Shown here piece after piece: positions 48,054 through 59,702 of a DNA stretch of 64,000 nt. The notes under the pieces are model-generated. The model was not told the origin of the DNA and did not search any database. It saw nothing but the letters and a program-made list of their open reading frames with translations. Position 1 is the first letter of the stretch, and every line of letters begins with the position of its first letter. Made by a program: the position numbers and the translations under genes. The stretch comes from Oidiodendron maius Zn. Taxonomy: Eukaryota > Ascomycota > Leotiomycetes > Myxotrichaceae. The stretch lies in assembly GCA_000827325.1 (NCBI GenBank), contig KN832875.1, forward strand, positions 1,860,001-1,924,000, written 5' to 3'.

Positions 48054-48427
48054 GCTGTCGAGGTGGTATAAAGGAGGTGTTTGAAATTCTTAATACCCTA
48101 TTTCTTGAAAGCTAGATATTGCAGTACTGGCATGGAGAAAGGGAACATCAGAAAATAATATTGGAGTTGGAAGGTATATAGGAGTTAAATATTAGGGGTA
48201 TAACTATTGCAATAGGGATTTATAATAATAGATAATTCATTTCGTACTCATGCCTCCAATATATTCAACGTCTCATATAGCATCATCCTGGTTTTGTCAC
48301 GCAATTTAGTGATTTAACTGCTTGATTTAAATGCTCATGCCTAATATGTACGCAGAGATTACGTAGTGACATAGCCACCATTACAATATGTAAGCCCTTT
48401 ATGTTCTCGAAAACGCCGTCATGAACA
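48054..48427. other. Convergent 3' flanks
   Basis: Short AT-rich gap between the fasciclin and GH47 genes. Nothing else. Confidence 0.5.
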
Positions 48428-50106
48428 TCATGTATGCCATTCCCACTTCAGAGGATGCGCTTCTGTATTTAAAACAAAGTCATCTAGACTGACCAGATCC
48501 GGCTCACTGTATAAAAGATAGAAGTACTTCAGCGTCTCCGCGAGCCAGAAACTCTCCATTGAGTCTACTTTAGTCGGTTTTGCGTCCATCACATTAGCTA
48601 ATCTTGCGTTCGCTATATCCGTTGTCGTGTGGTTTATGATAGCCTCAAACATCTTCCATCCCTTTTCCTGCCAAGTTGGATCGGCAGTTAGACGATACAT
48701 GATAAACACAGATTCAATGGCTTCTGGGCGGAGTTGATAGGATGGGTCGTCGACTCGATGAAAGCCATTGCCTTCCCCGCTCCAGGTACAGGATGCGGGG
48801 TCCACGCACTTGTCAACGTGAAAGATTTCAGGCATAATACCTGACGGGGTGTTCTCATATGCCCAGACACAGCCATCTGTGAGTCTCTTAGCCATTTCGA
48901 GTTCGTATGGGGAATGGTTTAATCTAGATCCTAGCCCAACCATTCCACCGACAAAGCAGCCTAGATGTTGGACTTCAGTGTCCAGTGTTGAAGAACTAGA
49001 GCCAGTAGTACGAGAGCCAGGGAAGAGTATGTCAGGATTCCCTGGAAGGGTCGGCCGGAAGAAGAGGTTCTGGCTAAAAGTGGAAAGTGCGGTGCGATAC
49101 ATGTTGAGATACTGCTCGGATGAAGGGAACAGAAGATGGGTTTTGGGTAAGTACTCAAAAAGTGAGTCTAAGCATTAAGTCAGTAAACCGTCACATCAAA
49201 TTTGAAGTCAAGACGTGACTAACCAGCGTATGCTCCGAGAGTGTAAGCTTGACTTGAGAATGATATGATCGCCCCGGCGCAATTCACCTGCGACGGCCAC
49301 ATCCCAGGCAGCGTAGTCTTGTTTTGTGTCATCTCTAATTGGTTTGTGATTAGTTGGATCGCGTTTGCGTATTTAACATCTCCCGTGGCCTGGGTCAGTC
49401 GTATAAACTCTAGACTCAAGCTTCCAATCTGGGCGATGATAACCCCATTCTCGCCGCGCAGCTGCTCTGTCCCGTGATGCTCCCAATCGTAATATGGGAC
49501 AGGAATGCCATTTGGGGTATCAAATGCTCTGTAAAGAAGATCCCCTAATTGCTTCGCCTTCTCCAAGAGGATGGGATATTTATGCTCGCTGACATCCCAG
49601 GCGCCGAGGAGTCCACCTAAATAGCGAATTGTCACTTCAAAAACGGGAACCCTCCCTTCATTTGGCTTGGAGAAATTAATCTTTTCTAGCGCCTCGAGCG
49701 CCTCTTCAAATTCGTCCCTCAATCCCATGATCCAGAGAGTGTCCAATGGGTCGACCAGGGACGCACCCCAGCCGGCGTACCCGTCTTTATGCCCTCCCGA
49801 GAGTGGCATTACCTCGTCATGCAACCAGGCGTGTTCTTTATACCCTTGCCAGGCATGCTGAAATGCTTCTCTAACCTTACCCTGCCGCAGTAATCGTACA
49901 GATCTCACGGCGTCAGACTCACGGCGGAAGGAAGCCTGTATCCTCCATTCGCGATTTCCTATAGGGAGCTGGAAACCAGGGAATGTGAAGCATAGGAAGA
50001 AAACGATGGCTGCGAGTATAAGATGTCGAACCCGCACTTGACGACGAGAGAAGCGCGGGTAAGATGAGCCTAGGAGTGGGAAGCTGTGAAGGATCTTCCC
50101 GCTCAT
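48428..50106 (-). CDS. GH47 class I alpha-1,2-mannosidase
   Basis: Two exons, 50106-49224 and 49167-48428 (56-nt intron), 540 residues. A short cytosolic N-terminus with ARG-rich RRQVRVRH precedes one signal-anchor helix (LILAAIVFFLCFTFPGFQL), so a type II membrane protein of ER or Golgi. GH47 motifs visible: HAWQGYKEHAW, GWGASLVDPLDTLWIMGL, VFEVTIRYLGGLL, DTPNGIPVPYY, GSLSLEFIRLTQ, DSLFEYLPK, HLGCFVGGM, LRPEAIESVFIMYRLT and DSMESFWLAETLKYFYLLY. Such enzymes trim Man8/Man9 N-glycans with calcium. Normal length for the family. Confidence 0.95.
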
Positions 50107-50989
50107 CTTGCGCGCATATTAAAGAGTGAGGAATAAAGAACACGACACGAGAGTTTAAACACGAGAGTTTGAACACGAGAGCACGAGTCGGCGGTGCTTC
50201 GGCCCCTGCGAGAGGAAGAGATGACCCGACGGCGGGGTTACTCAGCATACGAGGGAAAATGTTCACCTAGCCTAAATACCTCCTTAGAGATGCTATTAGC
50301 CTTCAGCAATAACAAGTACTTGTACATGATGTCTTAAGAGCGGTCTAGAATGTAGAGTCGTCTGAGTGGCGGGAAAGGCCAGGAACACGCAAATCGTGAT
50401 CACCCAGGAGAGGTGAAGACCTGTCGGAGAAGACCCCGAAGTCCCTGGACCCAGAACCGCTGCATGCAATTAGCTGTGCTGTTATTGGTCTGAGAAGCGC
50501 CAAGTATCGTCTGCCTGAGACCCTTTCCAACAATTGTGCATCGTAGAATCTGCAGGCATATTGGAATTGGCGTGTGTTTCGGACCCTGAATGCCAGGGTT
50601 TGGATGTGCAGAAGTAAGCAGGAAACCTTGTGCTGCGTCTCTGCAATTTGAGATACAAATATATGTTTATGTATGCTGAGAATGCCATATTTAATGACTA
50701 TACTGTTGGATTCATTTAGGGCATTGATAAAACTTAAGATTGGAGATACTCCCAACTCTCTACCCAAGGCCGCTTATTTGGAGATTGTTAGGTATTTTAA
50801 ATGTAGAAATCCCACTTTGTTTTAATCTAATGAGCTCTAAACTCATCGCATTATTTATCATTTGCTCAACCAAGATCTGTATGACGTTCATCTCATGTAC
50901 TTTTGAAATGCTTAACATTTAAGTCATAACGAAGTCTCCATCGCCAGGTGACATCAACAAGCATCTCGCCAGAAGCATGAGCATCCCCA
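50107..50989. other. Intergenic stretch
   Basis: 5' flank of GH47 and 3' flank of the small secreted protein gene. Short frames only; a tandem CGAGAGTTT(G/A)AACACGAGAG direct repeat lies near 50149-50180. Confidence 0.45.
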
Positions 50990-51511
50990 CTACCCACTAG
51001 CAGCATTAACGGCGAGAGTGACTGGAACCGCAGCGACATTTCCAAGGTAGACAGGAATGCCATAGCTCAGGCCGATTGGGTTGGTGCCGCCGCCTGATCC
51101 CTCTGCGTTGTCTACCGACCAAGTCCCATCAGTTCCATTCAGCACAAAATCCCCCCCAGCGTCCTGTGAACACGAGATTAACTATCTGTGGAGAATCTTG
51201 AAGATGGAGCCTGGACTTACAGTGAAATAGGCAGCATCTGTGCTCTCGCCAGAGCAGGACAGGGCGGAGCCGATACCGTTGCTAAGCACAGAGCACAGCT
51301 CGTTCCCGGTGACGAAGGAATAATCTCCTACGGCACCGGATGTACGAAAGGGGTAGCTGGGGCCGGGAGAAGAGAAGTTTCCATAACCGTTGAGCGTACC
51401 AAGAATGGTGCCGGTTGAGTCTACAACCGAGATGATGACAGTGCCAGGTAGGGAGTCGGCAGCAACAAGAGTGAGCAGGCCGGTGAGGGCAAAGGCAATC
51501 TTGGAAAACAT
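50990..51511 (-). CDS. Small secreted protein
   Basis: Two exons, 51511-51221 and 51163-50990 (57-nt intron), 154 residues. Signal peptide MFSKIAFALTGLLTLVAADS, then a mature protein of about 135 residues with two cysteines near LCSVLSNGIGSALSC and beta-type segments (GTVIISVVDSTGTILGTLNG, PFRTSGAVGDYSFV, GLSYGIPVYLGNVAAVPVTL). The layout resembles a group of fungal small secreted proteins with a beta-sandwich feel; I do not recognise a named family. Could be a wall or effector-like protein. Confidence 0.75.
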
Positions 51512-54500
51512 TTTGAGGATTATTTAGACTGTTTTTTTTTTTGACTTGACAGAGGTGTAAGTGCCGAGGAAACCGAAGGCACCTGGTATATGAAAGAGAG
51601 CCAGACTAGAGGAAGATAGAAAAGGCAAGACTACTTATAAATTCCATTGTCTTGACTTGCTTACCACTTCGCTAAAATTAATCTGCAAGATCAGGCGTAG
51701 TTTCGAGTTCCGGCATGAAAAAGAGGCACAGCCGTCATTTCATGTTTTGAATCGGCTAGTCGTATATCTTCTTCATTTTCATCGGGTAGTGCCGCCGCAT
51801 AAACTTCTTGCACCAGGACAACGGATCAAATTAAAAACAAAACATCTGCATTATGTAGGCTTTGAAGTACGCAGCTTTTATTATTAAAACGAGCTGTAAG
51901 CACATGAGGAAATACACTAATAGAAATTTACACCACATGCTAGAAGGGGGTAGTAGGCACCTTGTGAATTGCGCTTACCATCTGATAACTTGGACCTCGG
52001 CCAAATAAGGTACCCAGCGGACAAATACCCAAATTTGGGAGATGCGGCGTGTAAAATACTACGGCACAGTGGTCCCGACCCATGCCTGTCGCCTTCGCTC
52101 AGCGGAGTTCAGGAATTGTTCGTACCGTATCCAATTGTTGCGGATGATGTCAAACTTCGGAGTGCCTCCGGTCAAGCCAAATTACCCCTTCACGAATATA
52201 GGCGGTAAGAACCGTGGGGCTTCCTTGTTCCTAAATGATTACTTTAGATTCTAATGCCTCAATTGATTGGAACAGGTGGTGCCATCCTCAAATCAAATCC
52301 CTAGCATACATAGACTAGGACATTTTCTTGGCGAAAGTCCTGTTTCAGTCATGAGTTGAGGATATAACTTCAAGAACCTCACCTTCTATCGGCCTTTGCC
52401 GATATTGGTAGATGAGATGTACTGCTCCAACTTGAGACAATCATCCATTGTGTTCGATGGGAATGTCTCTGACATCCAGCTTCAGTACTCCAACTAGCCC
52501 TCTCTCGCGCAGCAAATAGGCTGACTCAGAGTAGACTCGGAATTGAGATTATCTAGGATTGAAGCAATTTGATCCATGCTCCAAAGGTGTGAAAGCATTT
52601 TAATGAGCGAATTTTCCGGCATAATCTGTCAGAAAAGATACAATAGATTTTGAAGTTCGAAGTAGATTCCCCACCATTTCGCTCATGTCTAGTGGCAAAC
52701 TTGAAGCCTCTTGGTATCATGAGTGAGGAATGATACCGGGAGTTCCAACAGTGGAACAAGCATATTCTTCATCTTTGTATTCCGCATGTTCTATCCTCAT
52801 ATAGAAGGCGCGATCATATGGGATCATGGCTGTCGGAGTGTCGGGATCAAGGCCTTTGAAGGAAGGGTATGCGAGTATAACTGCTCCGGCCCTGCGGTGT
52901 ATCCGAAAGAGAGGGGAAAATATTAGCAATTGTAGCAAAATCTAGTATTCTACTAAAATCATATAAGAGTTTCGCCTGGTATGAAGTTGAAACAAATTCG
53001 GGTGTTGACGGCTTTAAGTTTAGACTCGTTGGTTCCAACAAGCTGGGGAGAAAGGAAAAGGTAGTAGCAAAGCAACTAATAGACACGTAGCTCTCGATCC
53101 TATAAACCTGCCACTAAGAAAAAGGTGATCTATTCGCCATGAATAGGTGTCAAATGCCTGCGACCGTGCTAAACAGCTCATTTCGGATGACTCCAATTAG
53201 ACTTGAGTGAATCTGCACAACAAGGTACCCGAACAAAGCTTTAAATGCAAACTATTCGAGTCCTCGGCTTACTTTTCAGGGAGTTGTATATGGGACGCTG
53301 AACAATACAGTGTTTTGCAGCAGTTTTAGCTTTGAGAAATGAGCGTTTCATAGCAAGCGGGCACTGACCTTCTCGCAAGAACACAAGGTCGCAGTAGACA
53401 TGACAATCTGCTTTGTGGCACTGCTCACCCTTAATGCTAAGCAAAAGACAGGCTAGCAGCATCGCAAACCAAAACAAACCCTGGGAGCCCTTGCTGTAAG
53501 ACCTGGAGTACATGTTAGTGTGATGACCGCAGTAGTTGCGCAACCCCTTCGCTGCTTATGGTGTGCGCATCGCTCCACATGAGCGTCACGCCTGGGGATA
53601 ATCAGTGTCCCCTGACCACTACTATCACATCAGAGAAATATCGCATCTGGGACTTAGAGAACGCTCCAGAAGGGCCGACTGGCAGTGCTGGCCGGCACAT
53701 AAAACACCTGCCGGAGCGGGCCGGCGTAACGTGCCAGTGACGGGTCTTGGGAGGGTGAGGACAGAAGTGTATGGAAACATCTGTCTCTGGGAACATACAG
53801 TTGCATACCGTACAGGCTAGCCCGGACAGCTGGTCGATATCTGCAAGCTGGCCTGCTGCACGTCGATAGCTCATGGGCTCCGCCCATACATACACTGCCT
53901 AGGGGTCGTGTCAGCAGACATCCAAGTCTTCGAGTCACGATGAAATGAAGGGATGGACGATATACGTGAAATAGCTACGCATGAGCCACTGTATCACGGA
54001 GTAGAGCCGTGCGCAGGGCAGTGCCGTGGGGCCCATTGGTAAGTTTGTGCTAAGAGTTCATGCCAGTCCCTGTAAGCGCCATCCGCGCGCCATTGACGTC
54101 GCAAGGGACGCCTTGTCTAGTATAACCTTAAACGGCGGGCATCCTTCGCGTCACTCGATGAGCCACCGCACTGGTGCATGCCCATAGAATGATGCTTGCT
54201 GTTCTGATTACATGCCCGGGGAAAGAATCCTACGTAGGATTTCGAGAACACAGCGACCTGCTGCTTTGAGTATCACTGGAAGCTCTAGACACGGAGGCTC
54301 GGGTAATTAACCCCATCCGGCTACTCGGGTCTGTCGCCCGAATAATGGCCGAGAGAAAGGAAGTCAGCCTTGCAGGAGGCCCCTTAACCGCCAATCCACT
54401 CTCCCAGGATCATCAGAGATCAGATCAGAGATCAACAGAGCCAAGATGCCTGTACTCCGTATGCGTGAAAGTACTTAAAAGCGTAGGTGTCCACCTGTAG

Positions 54501-54557
54501 GTAAGTGGTTCTCTTGTTTCGATTTCTTTCGTCACAGACCAGAGACCTTCGCTAATC
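51512..54557. other. Three-kilobase gene-poor region
   Basis: No supported gene. Minus-strand fragments around 52550-53090 and 53241-53543 are broken by stops in all frames and could be remains of a gene, but I cannot assign a family. The last 400 bp before the GH18 gene have higher GC and a GATCAGAGATCAGATCAGAGATCA direct-repeat patch (about 54412-54434). Confidence 0.5.
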
Positions 54558-55792
54558 ATGGCCATCTTCTCAACCTTCGTCTCCCTCCTTGCCTTGACGG
54601 CAGGCATCGATGCCCTCAAGGCCCCTCGAGCCATTGTCACGAAGGACGTCGCTATCACGGGACCTACGCCCCGCCTGATCGTGTATGTCCAGACCTTCCA
54701 TGTCAATGGAGATAGCAATACCCCTCTGTCCCTCCTGCCGCTGATCAACGACAATACTGGCATCACGCATGTCATTTTTGCCATGACCCATCTCAATTCA
54801 GACCCTGGAGACATCCACCTGAACGACAACCCTTACAACGCGTCAATATTCGATCAGGCGTGGAGTGATGCCAAGCAGTTGCAGGCTGCGGGCGTCAAGC
54901 TCATGGCCACCATGGGGGGAGCTGGCGACGGCAGCTACAGCCATCTTGCTTCCGACGTGAGTTCTCTACAGTTATACACGCCTATTCAAAAGAAAAAGAA
55001 GCCTTTCGCTAACGAAACTCCCCAATGCAGTTTGATGCCTACTACGGACCCCTCCGAGACCTCATCAAGCAGTACAACCTCGATGGCTTCGACCTCGATA
55101 TCGAAGAGGCTGCAGACATTAACATAATCGTACAATTAATCAACGCCCTCTACAACGATATGGGGCCTGACTTCCTCATCACTATGGCCCCTGTCGCCTC
55201 CGCGCTCGCCTCCCCCAATGGTGGTGATCTCTCTGGCTTCTCGTACTTCGACCTCGATTCCCAGGCCGTTGCCTCCGATGGTACCAAGCTCGTCTCTTGG
55301 TACAACGGACAATTCTACTCTGGATTCGGCTCTCCGGCAGACACCAGCACCTACGACAGCATCGTCTCCGCTGGCTGGGACCCTGCACGTGTTGTTATGG
55401 GCATCCTCGACAGTCCCAATGATGGCAGCGGATATGTCGATACCGCCACCGTCCAATCGACCGTCTCCAGTCTGAAGGCCAAGTACCCATCCTTTGGTGG
55501 CGTTGATGGCTGGGAGTACTTCGATGCAGGAGTCGGAGATGGTGATGCCCAGCCATACCAATGGGTCCAGGCCATCGGCTCCGCAGTGTTCGGCACTGCC
55601 AGCAAGAGAGCACCCAAGACTCGGGCTCCCTCTTCCTTCCCACCTCATCCATTCACTAAGGACGACGTCGCCAGCCTTACCTCCGCTGGCGCATCGCACT
55701 TCGAGGCCGTCAGAGCGCTCAACCGCACCGGCGGCGATATCTCTGCTGCTCGTAGCTTGTATAACGCGCATGTTGCAAAGAAGCTTATCTAA
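54558..55792 (+). CDS. GH18 endochitinase-like enzyme
   Basis: Two exons, 54558-54956 and 55031-55792 (74-nt intron), 386 residues. Signal peptide MAIFSTFVSLLALTAGIDAL. The TIM-barrel catalytic motif is LDGFDLDIEE (DxxDxDxE, the last Glu being the acid), with KLMATMGGAGDGSYSHL and THVIFAMTHLN in the family order. It hydrolyses chitin or related GlcNAc polymers outside the cell. The last about 50 residues after the barrel (FTKDDVASLTSAGASHFEAV then RALNRTGGDISAARSLYNAH) resemble a small three-helix UBA-like fold, unusual for a secreted enzyme. No carbohydrate-binding module seen. Confidence 0.93.
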
Positions 55793-56987
55793 ATCTGTAA
55801 TTGCATCTAACACAATGGGGTAATCTCGGAAGAATGGTTTTATGTATATAGTTAATTTAAAATACCTCTCCACCGGCTAGACTTACAATATATCTTCAGC
55901 AAAGACTTTTTTATGAATGAATTGCTGTGTCTCCAGAACGTAGGTTCTATAATAGGTGGCTCAGTTCAGTCATACGATTGAGACTAATAAGAGGGTGCTT
56001 GGCGCAGAACATCTAGATACAGGCATAACCTAGCGTCAATATAATGGGGCAAGGCCAATGGGACCAGGCCATAGAGCTATATATGCAAGCGATTGAGATT
56101 AAAAAGAGGCTACATGGAGCAGGCATTAATCGACGCTACTTAGCATCGTTGACCTGGAGTTGATGTGCATAAGTCAAGCCGATAGCACTAGCCTATAGGG
56201 TTGGTGGTAGCAAGAAATGCGGTTCAGACCGCAAGCCTCAGTGTATAGTATCCCGATACGCTGACCTGTATAAAACAGTATTGTCATTAAATGGAAAACA
56301 TTTGGGCGAAATACAAGAAGCTGCGAAACTAATGGAGATATGTGTGCTGCTACACAAAGACTTAGACACTAATCATCTCCAATTCTTGTCTTCCTCTACA
56401 GCATTGGCAGCTGGGAAGACACAGCTAGCGGGAGCTAATGCCTCGATCTGTAGAGATGTAGCTAGTGATAAACTAGTCGGTGGAAACAAGAATACCCAGA
56501 TGCGAATGCCGAGCAAAGGGCGTAATAGTTGACACTCTGCAGAAAGGCCATCTCCAAGGCCTCGGTCATTCACTGGTTATGATTGAGTTGAAGTATATCA
56601 TGCCTTCTTGCCCTACAGAACTTAAAAGATATATTTTGCGCGTCCAAAAGACGAGGCCGATTTTACAAGCCAATGTAAAAGACGAACCAAGTTGGCCCTC
56701 TTTTTCGCTTAATCGGCGACAATTCAGGGGTAACGCGCTTAACGAAGTCGCGCCCCTGAATGGAACTAAAATGGCTTGGGAAAGAAAGAGTATAAATCAA
56801 CAACCACTACAGCTCGGCCGTCATTATCTCATAGCTCTCTCACATACATCACTTGTATAACAAGGGCAAGGATCTCACTTCCAAACATCTTGTCTCATCG
56901 CCAATTTAGGTTATTCATGCGGAACTGTATTACGACCAGAACCTTCCTCTCAAACCGGAACGGAATCACGGACAACTATAACTAATT
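55793..56987. other. Intergenic, with stem-loop
   Basis: Several short plus frames (56281-56532, 56480-56860), none convincing. Holds a 9-bp perfect inverted repeat (56722-56730 / 56753-56761). Confidence 0.45.
56722..56761. repeat. Inverted repeat, 9-bp arms
   Basis: Arms ATTCAGGGG and CCCCTGAAT with a 22-nt loop that contains GCGC/CGCG patches and TTAACG. No gene ends here, so a terminator role is not implied. Confidence 0.55.
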
Positions 56988-58545
56988 TCAGGTAGCATCC
57001 ATATTATGCAACTCTCTGGGGAACCGACAACTCTTCCCAATTCTTGGACATACTTTATCAGGGCATTGGTGTCCAAGAAAGCATTTCGCATCTCTGCACT
57101 GGAGCCCAATTGAACAAGGTGTCAGACGCGCGATCCATCGCCGAGCCTCGACCCCTCTTTCATCAAGAGCATTTCCATGTAAAAAGGTGCATTTCGGGAA
57201 AGGACACTCTCCTAGAATATGATACGAGTTGCAAAGCTTCTTGTTTTTCTGGGCGTGGACGAGCGTCTGAGGTGGGCTGAGGGGCTCATCAATGCGCTGG
57301 CCCCTGTTATTCTGCAAAACCGAGTATTCTCTACGGGCAGGAAGAGTTAAAGTCGCAGAGAAGTGGTATTCGTTGTCTACAGTGACTGCAGCAACATCGA
57401 GAGGACTGGCAACTGTTGCAGCGTAACTGGGTGCCCTTGAGATTGGAGTGGGAGGGGGTGTTGTAGAAAATGACACTCGCCGGAAAGGTAGCTTTGTGTT
57501 TCTGAAAACGTCGGGGAAACGCACAACAGGAAACCTGTCTTTTAGAGGTACGAGCTCCTTCGCAAACGGAGGGCCTTCTACCAAGATGATCCGTTTCCTT
57601 TTCGAGTAGTCTCCAACGTAAGGCAGGAGAAGTCGCGCGTAGCCACTATCAGCAGATCCGCCAAACAAAACTGCCTGGCACTGAATGTCGGCCATATCGT
57701 GGTTAAACAATTCTAAGATATCTTTCAGGGTCTTTTTCCCTTAAACCAACCTAAAAACGAGACAGCTTTGACATTACCTTTCAGCTTCGAATCCGCACAT
57801 TCTTTCCCATCACCAGCATCCACGAAGTCGCACATGGGATGTCCCATGTTGAAACCACGAACAAACATAGAAAAATCATCTATGTTCTCCAGAATTCTGT
57901 TGTAACAATATACTGATGCCAAACCCTTTGTGTTGGCGTATATGCGGACTCGGATTTGGACATGACTTGGCAAGTCAAGGTCCGTTGAGACATACTCGCT
58001 CACTTTGCTTCTCAGATGGTAAGCTGCTTCCACCCCTCCTTGTTGAGCAGATTTAATAAGGTTATCGACGAACTGTGCGCATGTGTCTATGAGCAATTAT
58101 ATAATTGAAACGATGTCGACGGAACAGGCCAAAATATTGATAAATACTTCCTTACCGGCACACTATCACCATCGATCAAAACAGAAACAAAATTATTAGA
58201 ACCCTTTTCAAGCAGTCAATAGCCAATCTACATAGATGTGTATGGAGGAGAAGCGTACGATGTCGTCGTCCATCCTCTTAAGCTTCTCCTGAGCGTCATA
58301 GTGCTTCGATTGGTACAATTTTGTGGTCTCTTGCTCACGTTCGAGATGCAACGTCTTCTCAGTAAGTACCAATTCCAACTCCTTAACCCGGCTGATAAGA
58401 TCCTATAGAGAGAGCAAGCTATTAGCATAAGCCCTGAAAGAGGAGAAAAATCGCGCCGGCACCTAACCTCTATGAGCTGATCCTTCCCTCTCTCAGCCTC
58501 TTTCAATCTGCCGAACTGCTCTTGAAACACCTCAAGAGAAACCAT
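56988..58545 (-). CDS. CCCH zinc-finger protein with DUF7923-like domain
   Basis: Five exons: 58545-58468, 58402-58259, 58203-58156, 58072-57778, 57721-56988, 432 residues. Order: N-terminal coiled coil (DLISRVKELELVLTEKTL), then a Rossmann-like NYN/PIN-type domain (FVSVLIDGDSVP; VRIYANTKGL; FVRGFNMGH; DFVDAGDGKECADSKL; VLFGGSADSGYARLL; ILVEGPPFAKEL), then C-terminal CCCH fingers (KLCNSYHILGECPFPKCTFLHG and PCSIGLQCRDAKCFLGH) and a Cys cluster. The DGD, DFVD and D..YARLL acidic residues are what one expects of an NYN-type nuclease. The combination occurs as a multigene group in Aspergillus relatives. RNA binding or cleavage is inferred. Confidence 0.88.
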
Positions 58546-59702
58546 AACTACTAACTTTAACAACTGCACACGCTACAACATCTATCCACGATACTGTCAC
58601 GGATGGGTATTGCAAGCAAGGATATGGGGAAGAGGAAAGGGGATGATGGCTCGAGGCTCAACAATCAGTTATATCACGAACTTGCCATTTCGAACAAGTC
58701 ATCTATTGGAGCGACAAGTCGCCTTGGCTAGTGGGTCCTGCACCAACTTACGACCAATACAATAATAAATTTCGCCTTGTTTTGGCACATAAATCGCGGA
58801 ACAGTGTGCCATAACTGCAGCCCAACCAAAACCAGCCACTCAGTCGGTTCTTGCCCACGCTGGCAAATTTTCTGTTGACCAACAGAGTGTCGCATAATTA
58901 TAAGGTACGTAGATATGTATATCTTTGCTTGGAAAGCCGGTTTCTGGTTGGCGGCTCTGCGCCCACATAGATGCGGCCACGTCAATGATGGAAGGAGAAG
59001 GCCCTACAGTATTCTCGAATTCAGACCTATTACACAACATAGGGCAGCTATCTATACGAAACAATAATTTTGGGCCTCATTCAATGATGGGTTAGTGTCC
59101 TTTCATGTTTCTTTTTCTTTCCTCGCTTCAAAGTTGGGACTCAGAAATGTCAGGCTCTAGATACTTTGAAAAGATCCTGAAAAGGGGAATATCAGGTATC
59201 AACACCCACTGGCCACCCGATAGCAATCACGATCATAATAGTACGAAATCGCACTTCCAATGCTTCAGGCTAGGTTGTCACGAAATTCGCGGCGTGTAAT
59301 TTCATTCGTCAAGTCCTTAGGATTTGTGAATAGGCAACTTCAAAAGATGGCAGTTCTATCGCCTTTTGATACTTGTCGGAGCCTTGGAGTTACATTCTTT
59401 CGCAAACAGTGAAGTTGTAAGGATTAGCTTTATACAGGCGGAGCTGCCCCTTTTTTTTAAAACAATGTTTTATAGCAGCCGATTTCCTACAGTACTTCAC
59501 TAACCCTCCTACCCCTTTTAGTATTCCTAACAAAGGAACTAATCATTCTGTCACAGCCTGCAAGCGGGGATATTATGATTGACAAAGAAAACAAAGACCC
59601 TCTGGCCTGGCCCTCTTGAACCAGAAGTCCAGGACACTTTAGCTCCTTCCAATTTCTTAAACACGGGAGTGTTTTCGCCGATTTATATCTACAGCATTTA
59701 TC
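58546..59702. promoter_or_regulatory. Divergent upstream region (1.16 kb)
   Basis: 5' flanks of the CCCH gene (minus) and the HExxH orphan (plus). Short frames only. An AT tract (CCTTTTTTTTAAAAC) lies near 59450. Confidence 0.4.
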
